A stretch of DNA of 64,000 bases, taken from NCBI RefSeq assembly GCF_016887565.1, contig NZ_CP069396.1, forward strand, positions 13,064,001-13,128,000, given 5' to 3'. Made by a program: the position numbers and the translations under genes. This stretch comes from Archangium violaceum (GTDB lineage: Bacteria; Myxococcota; Myxococcia; Myxococcales; Myxococcaceae). The notes under the pieces were generated by a model. That model searched no databases. It saw only the letters and a list, made by a program, of their open reading frames with translations, and had not been told where the DNA came from. Position 1 is the stretch's first letter; each line of letters starts with the position of its first letter. Shown one piece after another: positions 1 through 8,681 of the stretch.

Positions 1-45
1 AGCGCTCCGCCCTGCCCTGGAACTGAGCCACTCGAATCAGCTGGC

Positions 46-1086
46 TCAGGCCGGCAACGGGGCGGTGAGGGCCGCGAACATCATCTTCAGCACCGAGTCG
101 CGCGCCACCAGCAGCTTCGTCGAGCCCAGCACCCACTTCACCGTCCGCCGGGAGATCTTCACCGGCTGCTTCTCCAGCACCGCCTTGTTCCCATACACCT
201 TGCGCAGCGTCATCACCGCCAGGAACAGCGGCCAGAGGCAGAACAGCCGGATGCCGTGCTCTTCCCGGGGCAGCGCCATCACGTACTCGAAGGCCTGGCG
301 CAGCTCCCGGTGCGCCACCGCCACCAGCTTCCCGTGCGCCTTCATCGCCTCGTCCCGCTTGTCCGGCTGCAGCAGGGACTCCGGCGTCAGCCCGTACTCC
401 GCCAACACCGTCCTCGGCAGCCAGCAGCTCCCCCGCTCCAGATCCTCGCGCACGTCCTTGAGGATGTTCACCAGCTGCAACGCGTTGCCGAACGCCACCG
501 CCCGCGGCTCCAGCTTCTCCGCCCGCTCCGCCACCGCCGGCGAGTACCAGGTGAACAGCCGCGTCAGCATCTCCCCCACCGTCCCCGCCACGTAGTAGCA
601 GTAGCGCATCGTCTCCTCGAGGCTCTCCAGCCCCAGGCCTCCTCCCGAGACGCGGCCCTTGTCCCCCATCCTCCCCATCCCCTCCGTCATCGTCGCCACG
701 CACGCCGCCACGTGCCCACGCACCGGCGCCTCGTGCACCGCCAGCGCCTCCAGCACCCTCGGCGTCCCCTCCAGCAGCCGCAGCTCGGCCGCCGGCGTCT
801 GCGCCCGCAGCACCCGCAGCGCCTCCTGGGTGAAGCGCTTCGCGTCCGCCTGCCACCCCTCCGGCAACGTGCTCAACCGCGCCAGCTCCGTCAGCAGCGC
901 CGCGCTCGCCGGGCCGTGCGCCTCGTCCTCCAGCGTGTCGGCGATCCGACACAGCAGGTAGGCCACCATCACCGCCGTGTCCAACGGGCCGGGCAGCACC
1001 GGGATGTTCAACGCGAAGGTGCGCGACACGGCGGGCAGCACCTCGCGACAGAAGGAGACGGCGTCGGGTTCGTTCCGCGGCGACAT
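46..1086 (-). CDS. Squalene/phytoene synthase family prenyltransferase
   Basis: Probable head-to-head condensing prenyltransferase (squalene or phytoene synthase fold), acting on farnesyl or geranylgeranyl diphosphate for sterol, hopanoid or carotenoid synthesis. Both Asp-rich metal-diphosphate motifs are visible: DTLED near residue 50 and NILKDVREDLERG near residue 205, the latter followed by SCWLP as in squalene synthases. The full frame opens with a TTG at 1110; the ATG at 1086 (MSPRNEPDAVSF) is preferred because homologous sequence begins just after it. The length (346 aa) is normal for the family. Which product is made cannot be told from the sequence; the squalene-synthase-like second motif favours squalene or hopanoid/sterol precursors. 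Confidence 0.85.
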   Translation of the reverse strand: MSPRNEPDAVSFCREVLPAVSRTFALNIPVLPGPLDTAVMVAYLLCRIADTLEDEAHGPASAALLTELARLSTLPEGWQADAKRFTQEALRVLRAQTPAAELRLLEGTPRVLEALAVHEAPVRGHVAACVATMTEGMGRMGDKGRVSGGGLGLESLEETMRYCYYVAGTVGEMLTRLFTWYSPAVAERAEKLEPRAVAFGNALQLVNILKDVREDLERGSCWLPRTVLAEYGLTPESLLQPDKRDEAMKAHGKLVAVAHRELRQAFEYVMALPREEHGIRLFCLWPLFLAVMTLRKVYGNKAVLEKQPVKISRRTVKWVLGSTKLLVARDSVLKMMFAALTAPLPA

Positions 1087-1256
1087 GGTCGGCGAGAGGC
1101 TCAGCTCCAAGAGACGACCACCCCTCGCTCCCTGGCTGCTCCCACCCCCGGAACCGGGCTCCCCGGCTGTCGCTCGTCCATCGCTCTCCCCTCACGTCAC
1201 AGAGGCGCGGGATTCAACCCCACCCGGGCTCCAGGTGCACGGAATCCCTTCGCCCC

Positions 1257-1751
1257 TCACCGCTCCGGCGCTTCTCGCTGCTCCGTGCCCGACTTCTGCC
1301 CGGATGCGTCACGCTTCAGTGGCTCGAGGGCGTTCACCACATAACCCTCCTCCTCCAGGGTGAAGCGCGCCCGCACCTCCTGCCCGGGTTGGAGTGCCTG
1401 GCGCCGGTCCGGGCTGAAGCGCGTGTCCTCCGTCAGCTCGAGCGGGAAGACGGCCCCTCCGTGCCGCAGCCAGAGCTGGTCCCCTCGCACGTTCACCACC
1501 TCGCCGTGGAGCTCGCCCTCCTCGCCGGTGCCGGCCAGGCCGGAGCCACCCGTGCCCTCCTCGGACTCCAGCGTGACGGGCGAGTCGTCCGACTGCGGCG
1601 TCTGGCGGAAATCGTCCATGTTGTCGGGAATGTCCTCTGGCAGCTGCTGCCCGTCGACCTTGCCGCGATCGCCGCTCAGCACCTCCTGCGCGCCCGCCAC
1701 CGGGCCCACCAGCCCGAGCACCGCGAGCCATGCCAACGCCTTGCCTGCCAT
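1257..1751 (-). CDS. Exported protein with OB-like C-terminal domain
   Basis: A 164-residue protein with a clear signal peptide (AWLAVLGLVGPVAGAQE, cleavage after GA). The ATG at 1751 is chosen because an AGGAGGT ribosome binding site lies just upstream; the longer open frame adds only an Arg-rich non-exported leader. The middle is acidic and low in complexity (EDIPDNMDDF). The C-terminal 80 residues (GEVVNVRGDQLWLRHG through EVRARFTLEEEGYVVNAL) resemble a small beta-barrel of the kind found in periplasmic repeat/OB proteins. It lies 28 bp downstream of the next exported protein on the same strand, so the two are probably co-transcribed. No specific function can be given. Confidence 0.75.
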   Translation of the reverse strand: MAGKALAWLAVLGLVGPVAGAQEVLSGDRGKVDGQQLPEDIPDNMDDFRQTPQSDDSPVTLESEEGTGGSGLAGTGEEGELHGEVVNVRGDQLWLRHGGAVFPLELTEDTRFSPDRRQALQPGQEVRARFTLEEEGYVVNALEPLKRDASGQKSGTEQREAPER

Positions 1752-1779
1752 GGGTACCTCCTGTGCTGCCTCTGCCCTC

Positions 1780-2451
1780 CTATGGAGATGGAGCGCCCGC
1801 GCCGCCCTGGCCCGGCGACTCCCCCGCGGAGGAGGCCGGCGGGAGGGCCTCGTCCGAGAGCAGGAGGGCCAGGAGGGCACCCTCTTCGATCTGCGCGAGA
1901 GGAATGACGTTGCTGGGAATGCGCAGCGTCACGGGGACGGGAGGGCCTCGGGTCTCATCGCAGGTGCGCCAGCCAGAGTAGTGATTGCCGGCCAGGGGCA
2001 GCGAGTAGCCGCAGCCTCCCACCGAGCCGGCGATTCCCGTGGGTGTCAATGACAGCTCGGCGGTGTCCGCGCCGAACCAGCCGCGCAGCTCCATCCCGGG
2101 CTGGGGCGAGCGAGGAAGGGCCACGAGCTCCACGGACGCGCCGGCCGCCCGGCCGGTGATGTTGCCGTCCTCGTCCCACGTCAGCTCCACGGGGAGGTTT
2201 CTCAGGGTGCCCCGGAGGCCATTGCCGGTGCGGCGCAGCTCGAGGCCTCCACCGGAGATGCGCTTGGACTCGACTCGAACCTGGAGGCGGCGCTCACCGA
2301 CCGCGAGGAGAAGGAGCGCTCTACCGGAGACGGTGACCTCGGCCGCCGCGGAGGAGCCGAGGCCCAGCGCGAGCACCAGCACGAGCGAAGCGAGGACACC
2401 ACGCCTCGGGGAAGCGGGCTGCGTCAAGGTGGACCTGCCTTTCGTCACCAC
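1780..2451 (-). CDS. Secreted protein of unknown function
   Basis: A 223-residue predicted exported protein: basic N-terminus (MVTKGRSTLTQPASPRR), hydrophobic core (VLASLVLVLALGLGSSAAAE), then a beta-rich body with 'LRGTLRNLPVELTWDEDGNITGRAAG' type strands. The start is a GTG. The C-terminal 25 residues are Gly/Pro/Ser-rich. It is the first gene of a likely two-gene unit with the exported protein ending at 1257. No family is recognised; the pattern of short strands suggests a periplasmic beta-sandwich, which is only an impression. Confidence 0.7.
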   Translation of the reverse strand: MVTKGRSTLTQPASPRRGVLASLVLVLALGLGSSAAAEVTVSGRALLLLAVGERRLQVRVESKRISGGGLELRRTGNGLRGTLRNLPVELTWDEDGNITGRAAGASVELVALPRSPQPGMELRGWFGADTAELSLTPTGIAGSVGGCGYSLPLAGNHYSGWRTCDETRGPPVPVTLRIPSNVIPLAQIEEGALLALLLSDEALPPASSAGESPGQGGAGAPSP

Positions 2452-2723
2452 CTCTCAAGCTAGGGGCGCGGGTGAGGGGCAGGCACGCATGCTCCCTCGG
2501 ATGCTCCGGGAGCGGGCCCCAGGAACTCCGAGGCCCTTGGGAATCAACCCTCAAGCCGAGGGGAGCACCTGCTCCAACGTCGTGAGCAACAGGCCAAGCT
2601 CGGATTCCCGCTCCGACTCGAGGCCAGGTACAGGAAGTTCGACCTTCCCCAGAACATGGTTCAGGGACTCCGTGCCCAGGCCCCTGCCGCTCACCTCATG
2701 GGAGCGCGGCGGGGATTCCACCC

Positions 2724-3149
2724 TCAGTAGCCGCGGTTCCGGACCACGAACGCGCTGTACAGCCCCATGGCGCCGACGAACAGAAAGGCGCCCGGCAGGA
2801 GCCAGAGCTGGCTCGCGTCCCCGTAGCGCGCGGTACCGACCGGGTCGTACTCCTTGTACAGAACCTTGACGGTCTTCCCCAGCCGATGGAGGCCCGGCTG
2901 CCCATAGTAGATGGCGGCGGTGTGCTCGTTGCCGGATGAATCCGAGAACGTGACCCTCTCCGGGTAGCCCTTGAACATGAGGTATTGGCCGCGCTCCCGG
3001 CTGCTAGAGACCACCACTGCTTGCGCCGCCTCGGCGTACAATACGAACCGAAAGGTGCGCAGGAATTCGAAGCCGCTAAACGCCAGGGTGGCCACGGCGA
3101 TGACGATCATGACCCAGAATAAGCGACTCTCGGAGTCGGAAGAGGACAT
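2724..3149 (-). CDS. DUF3592-like membrane protein
   Basis: A 141-residue protein with a transmembrane helix at each end (VMIVIAVATLAFSGFEFL near residue 13 and LWLLPGAFLFVGAMGLYSAFVV near 115) around an extracytoplasmic beta domain. The centre has the pattern of DUF3592 proteins: 'RVTFSDSSGNEHTA', then 'GKTVKVLYKEYDPVGTARYG', where V-x-V-x-Y-x-x-x-x-P is the family hallmark. DUF3592 has no known biochemical role. It stands alone, separated by 272 bp without visible genes from the exported protein at 1780-2451, and is followed on its upstream side by IS debris. Confidence 0.7.
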   Translation of the reverse strand: MSSSDSESRLFWVMIVIAVATLAFSGFEFLRTFRFVLYAEAAQAVVVSSSRERGQYLMFKGYPERVTFSDSSGNEHTAAIYYGQPGLHRLGKTVKVLYKEYDPVGTARYGDASQLWLLPGAFLFVGAMGLYSAFVVRNRGY

Positions 3150-3253
3150 TGAGAGAGCCTAGCAGCTCATCACTGGCGGCGGCCACGAATGGCGATCCAG
3201 AGCAGCAGCGCGCCCAGAGATGGTGTCCCAGAGACGGTGTCAAAGGATTCGAA

Positions 3254-3273
3254 TTCGACCTTACCCATTTTTT
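3254..3273 (+). repeat. 20-bp dispersed repeat, copy 1 (inverted relative to copy 2)
   Basis: The 20-mer TTCGACCTTACCCATTTTTT occurs here and, inverted, at 12788-12807. In both places it is preceded by a TTCGAA-containing palindrome-like stretch, with one extra T in copy 2. It sits next to transposase debris, so it may be the end of a mobile element or a REP-like sequence. Confidence 0.6.
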
Positions 3274-3394
3274 TGGGCCCGAGGGTGCGGGCCCAGGCCG
3301 CGGGTGAGAAGCTCGCGGGTTCACGGCGAGATCAGTACCTGACACCGCAAGTGGGCGCAGGGCGGGCGAGTGGGCAGTAGCTCATCCCGCCCTG

Positions 3395-3835
3395 TTGCGT
3401 TTCCGGAAGAGCCTGCTGACGGATGGGCGAGGTGCACCCTTGGGCGTGGCTGTCGGAGGCGCCAACGTCAACGACCACAAGCTGATGGCCAGACGCTCCA
3501 GTCGCTGCCGGTGCGGCGCCCTCGTCCTGGCGTGCGACGCAAGCAGGGGCTGTGCGTGGACAAGGGCTATGACTACGACGAGGTGCGTGCCCTGGCCCGC
3601 CGGTATGGCTTCACCCTGCACCAGCCTCGTCGCGGTGAGCCGCACGAGCCACTTGAGCGAGGCGGGCTCAAGAAGGCGCGCCGCTGGGTGGTGGAACGCA
3701 CCCACTCCTAGATTCAACCGGTTCCGTCGTTTGCTGGTACGCTGAGAGAAGCGTGAGGACACCTACTTGGCGATGCTCCACTTCGCCCTGGGCATCATCA
3801 CTCGCCTAAACGCACTGCGACGACAGCTCCGGCTC
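3395..3835 (+). pseudogene. Degraded IS5-family transposase (C-terminal half)
   Basis: Remnant of a DDE transposase spread over shifting frames. Frame 2 gives 'LLTDGRGAPLGVAVGGANVNDHK' (catalytic-core strand), frame 1 gives 'LCVDKGYDYDEVRALARRYG' with the D-x-GYD motif and 'RRWVVERTHS' with the catalytic E region, then frame 2 resumes with 'FNRFRRLLVR', a TGA, and 'REDTYLAMLHFALGIITRLN'. At least two frameshifts and one stop make it non-functional. The N-terminal half is missing. It is not the same sequence as the intact element at 18465-19455, though of the same family. Confidence 0.8.
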
Positions 3836-3895
3836 CGAAGTCTCCTTGGGCCGGGGCTTTTCTTTCGTCTCTGCGCGGGCTGGGTCCCTGCGCCA

Positions 3896-4516
3896 TTACT
3901 GGCAGAGGTTGACGGTTCCGAAGCATTGAAAGGAGTAGCTCACCTCTGCTGCAAATTCCTTCCACGAGAGCCGTGTGCAGCTCGTCTCTTGTGTCGTCGC
4001 ACCACAGAGTCCAGCTGCCCCGCACGTCGCGGCAGCTTGGTTCTTTGCATTTTGTAAAGCGCGGTGCTCTGCCGTGTAGCACGAAGTGTTGAATGCAACT
4101 CCATAAGTTCCGTACGTGGTGCTGGGACACCCTGGCCGTGCGCTGTCTGGTGGCTGGAAGTCGAAGCTCAGGGGCGGCGGCTGATTGCTACAGCCACAGC
4201 ACAGACACGCCGACAGCGTAACCCTCGGCACTCCGGGCGACCATTCCCCGGCGTAGAGGAGGACCATGCCTGAGAGGTTTCGGGACGAGCGAAGTGCAAC
4301 GTACATGGGCGGGCTCGGGTTGCCATTCCCGTCCGGTGGCACCTTGAGCCAGCCGTGGTCCGGGGGCGTTGAGGTGCAGGGAACCGGGACGAGTTCGAGG
4401 TAGCCAAACTCTGGGCTGGTGGCCGTCTCCTGGAAGCACTGGCACGCGGCGAGTGCGGACTGGAGGGGTGCAGCCAGAGCAACGAGGAGGACAACGAGGA
4501 AGTGGTGGATGGGCAT
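3896..4516 (-). CDS. Cys-rich secreted protein
   Basis: A 206-residue exported protein: signal peptide (HHFLVVLLVALAAPLQSALAA) followed by a Cys-rich body with 14 or so cysteines, including CQCF, CLCCGC and a C-terminal NLCQ. The start is the ATG at 4516; the open frame runs on upstream, but that part is transposase debris rather than part of this protein. Its C-terminal portion (VAFNTSCYTAEHRALQNAK...CGAAG) recalls the small Cys-rich secreted proteins common in myxobacteria. It lies alone between two IS remnants. Function unknown. Confidence 0.65.
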   Translation of the reverse strand: MPIHHFLVVLLVALAAPLQSALAACQCFQETATSPEFGYLELVPVPCTSTPPDHGWLKVPPDGNGNPSPPMYVALRSSRNLSGMVLLYAGEWSPGVPRVTLSACLCCGCSNQPPPLSFDFQPPDSARPGCPSTTYGTYGVAFNTSCYTAEHRALQNAKNQAAATCGAAGLCGATTQETSCTRLSWKEFAAEVSYSFQCFGTVNLCQ

Positions 4517-4599
4517 GCCGCCATTGTCGCCTGAGGCTGTGCAACTAGGCACCATCGCGGCGTAGTTGGCGCACGGAAGTGAACGGCCAGGGTGTTGGC

Positions 4600-4720
4600 A
4601 GCACCAACGCCCCGAACTGCTCAGCTTGAGTCCTGAAGCACGGTGCCTGCCTTCCTCCAAGCCATGGGCCGCTGCCAGCACGCGCAGCTTCTCCTCCGCC
4701 GTCCACCTCTTGGGCGCCGC
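4600..4720 (-). pseudogene. Transposase OrfA-like fragment
   Basis: A stretch reading RWTAEEKLRVLAAAHGLEEG on the minus strand matches the N-terminal helix-turn-helix pattern of IS3-type OrfA proteins (RR-W-T/S-x-EEK-L-R-I/V-L). Nothing of the rest of such an element is visible. The 348-bp stretch 4517-4864 otherwise holds no gene; it separates two genes transcribed away from each other. Confidence 0.4.
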
Positions 4721-4864
4721 AGTTGCTTCTGGCCTCTTCGCTAACGCGTGGGTCCAGCGAATTGTTTTCGTCGTGGTGGAGTGAGCGCGCTGCCACATCT
4801 GACGCACAGCGCTGGCCGCTCCGCGTGCGGCATCTGCTAGGGTAGACCGGCGAGGTCACCCCCA

Positions 4865-5749
4865 CTGACATTACCATCACCCCTTCTCCTGGCCCTCCTC
4901 CCCCTCTCCCTGGCGACGCCGGCGGCAGCGCAGACTCCGCCGTCCGCCCGCGAGCAGCAGCAACGCCAAGTCGTCCTCCCCAGCAACCCCAACGAGCCGG
5001 TGCCGGAGGCGCGGGTGGCAGCCAACGTCGCCACGTACCTGCGCTTCGACGCCCCCATTGAGAGGGCCTCGGTGGAGGTAGAAGGCCGGCCGGCGCGTTT
5101 CCGGTGGGTGGACGTAGGCGAGCGCCTCCTCGCACTGGAGCCCTCCGTGGATTTGGGCGCCGAGGAGAAGCTGGTGGTGCGGGTGCGCTACCGGGACGGG
5201 GCCTCCCCCACGGTGGCCACGCTCGTGCTCGTCTCCCACCCCTCCCTGGTGGACAAGGAGGTGGAGGTGGTGCGCCGCCCACGCACGGTGGAGGCGCTGG
5301 AAGCGGCCCTGGCGGAGAGGGAGGCGGCGCTGGCGGCGCTGCAGGGCGCGAGTGGGCCCGCCGGGCTCGTCTTCTCCGGGCGGTTGGACCTCGAGGGCGT
5401 ACAGGCCCGGCCCATCGAGCTCGTTCCCACGGGGCCTCAGAATGGGCTGAAGGTGGTGAAGGGGGAGGCGTACCGCGCCAGCACCTGGGCGCTCGCCGTC
5501 GTCCGCGTGCGCAACCTCCCGGGACAGAAGCCCTGGGGGCCGGGAGAGGCGCGGCTCACTCGGCCAAACGGCACGCCCGTGAAGGTGCGCTCCGTGGACA
5601 TGGACAAGGCGCAGCTCGGGCCCGGGGAGGAGGGCCTCGTAGCCCTGGAGACGGAGGCCCCCTTCTGGGATGCGGGCGAATTCCTCCGCCTGGAGCTGCT
5701 GGACAAGAGCGGCACCCGGCGTCTCTCCCTTCCCCAAGTGAAGCTGTAG
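4865..5749 (+). CDS. DUF2381 family exported protein, probable CTG start
   Basis: Matches the DUF2381 / TIGR02268 family, a paralogous exported family expanded in Myxococcales and usually found beside a Ser/Thr kinase, as here (12 bp upstream of the kinase at 5762). Visible features: a signal-like stretch LLLALLPLSLATPAAAQ, then the conserved VATYLRFD, 'VGERLLALEPSVDLGAEEKLVVRVRY', a coiled Glu/Ala-rich segment (EALEAALAEREAALAAL) and a C-terminal beta domain ending in SLPQVKL. No ATG, GTG or TTG precedes the signal peptide after the in-frame stop at 4838; CTG at 4865, 9 bp after GCGAGG, fits. Otherwise translation would begin at an internal codon and lose the signal. Role unknown; possibly the extracytoplasmic partner of the kinase. 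Confidence 0.75.
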   Translation: MTLPSPLLLALLPLSLATPAAAQTPPSAREQQQRQVVLPSNPNEPVPEARVAANVATYLRFDAPIERASVEVEGRPARFRWVDVGERLLALEPSVDLGAEEKLVVRVRYRDGASPTVATLVLVSHPSLVDKEVEVVRRPRTVEALEAALAEREAALAALQGASGPAGLVFSGRLDLEGVQARPIELVPTGPQNGLKVVKGEAYRASTWALAVVRVRNLPGQKPWGPGEARLTRPNGTPVKVRSVDMDKAQLGPGEEGLVALETEAPFWDAGEFLRLELLDKSGTRRLSLPQVKL

Positions 5750-5761
5750 GAGCGCCAGCCC

Positions 5762-7558
5762 ATGACGGCGGAAGCCCTGCATCCCGACCTCCTCCAACCC
5801 GGCCACATGGTGGGGCCCTGGCGCATCGTCCAGGTACTGGGCCGTGGCGGCTCCTCCCGCGTCTTCTTGGTGGAGCGCGACAACAGGCCCTACTCCCTGA
5901 AGATGGGGCTCCTCCCCCTCTCCGAGGCCCAGGAAGAGCTCTCGGAGGAGGAGTACGTGGAGGAGAAGAGCGCCTACCGGCGGCTGGCGCGAGAGGCGGC
6001 AGCCCTCTTCACCTACGCCTCCCACCCCAACCTGGTGCGCCTGCACGCGGTGGACTGCTGGCCCAACCCCACCCAGGGCTACCCCTTCCTCGTCACCGAC
6101 TACGTGGACGGGGACAACTGGCACCAGTGGCGCTGGCGCACGCCCCCTCACGCCGCCAGGCTGGTGGACACCTTCTCCGACGTGGTGCGCACCGTGGGTG
6201 TGTTGCACCAGCGCGGCGTGTACCACCGGGACTTGAAGGCGGAGAACCTCCTCATCCGCCGCGAGGACGGGCGCCCCTTCCTCATCGATTTCGGCACCGT
6301 GCGGCTGCCCGGCACCCTCACCAAGACGCTGGGCGTGCCCGAGGGCGTCATGCACCTGCTGCCGCCCGAGCTGCTGGCCTACACACGCTCCGCGGCGTGG
6401 AAGAAGGGGGTGCCCTTCCACGGGGGCGCACCCGCGGACCTGTACGCCTTGGGGGTGCTGCTCTTTCAGGCCCTCACGGACCTGCACCCCTTCAGCCCGG
6501 AGTTGCCGGACGAGCAGCTGGTGGCCGCCATCGCCACCGTCTCCCCGGCCCCGCCCCACCTCCTCAACCCCCTGGCGCCGCGCTCCCTCAGCGAGATTGC
6601 TTTAAGGCTGCTGGAGAAGAAGCCGGAGGACCGGTACCCCAGCACCGGGGCACTGCTGCAGGCACTGGAGCAAGCAGCCGAGCAGGAGAGGCGCTCCTCC
6701 GCCTGGAAGGTGCCGCTCTTCGAGGCCGAGCTGGGCCCGGTGGAGCCGGCGCCCCAGGAAGAGGTGGCTCCGCCGGCCCAGCCGCCCGAAACGGCCCACG
6801 CGGCCCCAGAGGCCCAGCCACCCGAAGCGGCCCGCGTGGCCCCGGAGGAGGCTCCGCAGCCGCAGGAGGCCCTGGCGGCTACTCCTGGCAGTCCCCGGCA
6901 CGCAAGGTGGCCCCGGGTGCTGTTGGCGGGCCTGACTGTAGTCGGCCTTGTCTTGTGGCTGGCGCGCTCCACACTCGCGCCTCTCCCCGAGGCGCTCCCG
7001 CCTCGGTCTGGCCATGCCGAGAAAGGAAGTCCGCCCGTGTCCACCACTTCCCCCTCCCCCTCCTCGAGTGTCCTCGCCGCCTGGCTGTGCGCCGTCGCCG
7101 GCATTGGCTGCCCCGCCGTGCAGGTGAGGCCCCCGGAGCCCGAGGACTGCCCCAAGGAGGCGGCCGAGGCCATGGCGGAGCTGAAGCTTCGGACGGGCAG
7201 CCCGCTTCGGGCCGTCGTGGACATCAACCAGCCCGGCGACGCCAGCGAGGCCGGTATCTACCAGGACGGTCCCGTCACCGGGCGTCTCGTGGAGGGAGAC
7301 GGCAACCTGCCCGAGGGGACGGTGCTCCACGGACGCCTCTGGACGGGAGCTGGCATCTACGAGGTTGCCGGGACTGAGAAGTTCCCAGCTGTCCTGGGCC
7401 GCTACACCCAGGCCGTGCTGCCCGATGGGCGGAAGTACCCCGTGTGCATCGTGCTGGGAGACAGGGACGGGCGGGTGCCCATGGTGGAGGGCTCCAAGCC
7501 CGGCGCCACCGTGCTGGCGCGCGAGTTGCCGGTGAGCCCCGTCTGGCGCTGGCCGTGA
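5762..7558 (+). CDS. Ser/Thr protein kinase with single transmembrane helix
   Basis: Hanks-type kinase of 598 residues. Gly-rich loop GRGGSSRVF at about 28-35, ATP lysine in YSLKMG (K47), catalytic loop HRDLKAEN at about 155, DFG near 176 (IDFGTVRLPG) and a PPELLAY activation-segment end. A long Pro/Glu/Ala-rich linker (PEAQPPEAARVAPEE) follows, then a transmembrane helix (VLLAGLTVVGLVLWLA, about 385-400) and a 150-residue extracytoplasmic domain with CPAVQV, DINQPGDAS and 'PDGRKYPVCIVLGD'. This outer domain resembles that of other kinases coupled to DUF2381 genes. Likely a membrane sensor kinase whose partner is the upstream protein; the ligand and substrates are unknown. Confidence 0.9.
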   Translation: MTAEALHPDLLQPGHMVGPWRIVQVLGRGGSSRVFLVERDNRPYSLKMGLLPLSEAQEELSEEEYVEEKSAYRRLAREAAALFTYASHPNLVRLHAVDCWPNPTQGYPFLVTDYVDGDNWHQWRWRTPPHAARLVDTFSDVVRTVGVLHQRGVYHRDLKAENLLIRREDGRPFLIDFGTVRLPGTLTKTLGVPEGVMHLLPPELLAYTRSAAWKKGVPFHGGAPADLYALGVLLFQALTDLHPFSPELPDEQLVAAIATVSPAPPHLLNPLAPRSLSEIALRLLEKKPEDRYPSTGALLQALEQAAEQERRSSAWKVPLFEAELGPVEPAPQEEVAPPAQPPETAHAAPEAQPPEAARVAPEEAPQPQEALAATPGSPRHARWPRVLLAGLTVVGLVLWLARSTLAPLPEALPPRSGHAEKGSPPVSTTSPSPSSSVLAAWLCAVAGIGCPAVQVRPPEPEDCPKEAAEAMAELKLRTGSPLRAVVDINQPGDASEAGIYQDGPVTGRLVEGDGNLPEGTVLHGRLWTGAGIYEVAGTEKFPAVLGRYTQAVLPDGRKYPVCIVLGDRDGRVPMVEGSKPGATVLARELPVSPVWRWP

Positions 7559-7597
7559 GGCCCGGGGCTCCGAAGAGGCGGCTCCGAGCTCGAGCGA

Positions 7598-8149
7598 CTA
7601 CAGCCCGACGAATTCACACTCTCGCACGACGACGTTCATGAGCAGCCCGTCCACCCGCCCGCGGACGGTAACGCGCGCGCCCTTGGAGAGGGAGGCGGCC
7701 TTCTGCACGTGGGCATCATCGAAGAGGCACTGCACCACGGGGATCTCAATCTGCCGGCCGGTGCCCACCGTGACGTAGATTTGGTCCACGATGTCGCGCT
7801 TCACGTCGTCCACGATGCCCGTCGTCTCGATGATGCGGCCCTTGTAGTTGGCGTCCGCGCGCACCTCGTTGTCCCGGTACTCGGAGAGGAGGGTGCGGAT
7901 ATCCACGGACTTGGCGGCCTCCGTGGGCCTCAGGCTCGCCCTGGCGGCGGAGGTGGAGCCGCCGTTGAACGCCGACACCACCCCGCCGATGAGGCAGGGG
8001 ATGAAGCAGAGCGCGCCCAGGCTCACTCCCACGATGGCCAGCACCTTGCCCGTGGAGACGCCTCGGGGCCGCGCTGCTCCGCACTGAGGGCAGGCCGCCG
8101 CGTTGGGTGCCACTTCACCACCACACTGCTTGCACTTCACCACCGCCAT
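7598..8149 (-). CDS. Zinc-ribbon membrane protein with OB-fold (tRNA_anti-like) domain
   Basis: 183 residues: an N-terminal zinc ribbon (CKQCGGEVAPNAAACPQCG, four Cys ligands), a transmembrane helix (VLAIVGVSLGALCFIPCLIGGVV), and a C-terminal OB-like domain (ANYKGRIIETTGIVDDVKRD ... ALSKGARVTVRGRVDGL..VVVRECEFV) of the tRNA_anti-like type. Such zinc-ribbon/membrane/OB proteins are widespread and have no assigned function. Convergent with the kinase at 5762-7558, divergent from the regulator at 8254. Confidence 0.75.
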   Translation of the reverse strand: MAVVKCKQCGGEVAPNAAACPQCGAARPRGVSTGKVLAIVGVSLGALCFIPCLIGGVVSAFNGGSTSAARASLRPTEAAKSVDIRTLLSEYRDNEVRADANYKGRIIETTGIVDDVKRDIVDQIYVTVGTGRQIEIPVVQCLFDDAHVQKAASLSKGARVTVRGRVDGLLMNVVVRECEFVGL

Positions 8150-8188
8150 TTGTGCTCTCCGGGGAGGGGGCTGCTGCCACGTTCACGG

Positions 8189-8240
8189 CGCTAGCGACAC
8201 GACGCTAGCGACGTGGTCCGCCCGTTGTAGGCGCTCCTAC
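8189..8240. promoter_or_regulatory. Repeated palindromic sites in divergent promoter region
   Basis: The 104-bp divergent region between the zinc-ribbon gene and the XRE gene holds two copies of CGCTAGCGAC (8189-8198 and 8203-8212; the core CGCTAGCG is itself a palindrome) and a further inverted repeat GTAGG-cgct-CCTAC (8227-8240) just before the XRE start. The arrangement suits operators for the adjacent small XRE regulator. No protein-binding evidence exists. Confidence 0.4.
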
Positions 8241-8253
8241 GGTCCGCCGCAAG

Positions 8254-8544
8254 ATGCCACGGCCCCGCCGAAGCCGGCCTGAGCGGGCCGAGCAGTACGA
8301 GAGCGCTGCCTACCGCGACCTACAGGCGCGGCTGGCAGCGGCCGTACGGCGTCTCCGCGAAGAGAAGGGCTGGACGCAGGAGGAGGCGGCGCACCGCTGT
8401 GGCATGACGACTCGCCTCTTCCAGCGCGTGGAGGGGGAGGACGTGAACTTGACCTTCACCTCACTCGCCCGCCTCTGCGAGGGCCTTGAGGTGGATGTGG
8501 TGCAGCTCTTCAAATACCCAAGCAAGGCCCACGCGGACGAGTGA
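8254..8544 (+). CDS. XRE-family transcriptional regulator
   Basis: A 96-residue single-domain helix-turn-helix protein. The HTH lies at about 25-85: '[48 protein letters not shown]', matching the Cro/C1 fold (first helix, T-Q-E-E-A-A turn, recognition helix, then the conserved L-x-x-L-x-x-x-L-x-V-D). The start is ATG at 8254 with no strong ribosome binding site. It is followed after 137 bp by the repeat-tail operon and could regulate it as well as itself. Confidence 0.85.
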   Translation: MPRPRRSRPERAEQYESAAYRDLQARLAAAVRRLREEKGWTQEEAAHRCGMTTRLFQRVEGEDVNLTFTSLARLCEGLEVDVVQLFKYPSKAHADE

Positions 8545-8681
8545 TGCCCCAAAGCATGGACTTGTTCTGCTGAGCATGGTCCCGGTGCGACTTATCGCCG
8601 AGTCCTCGCACATCATTACTGGCAAAAACCATCGAAATATGCCTATAAGTGGCCGAGTAGGTATCCGACACCGAGGGCCGG

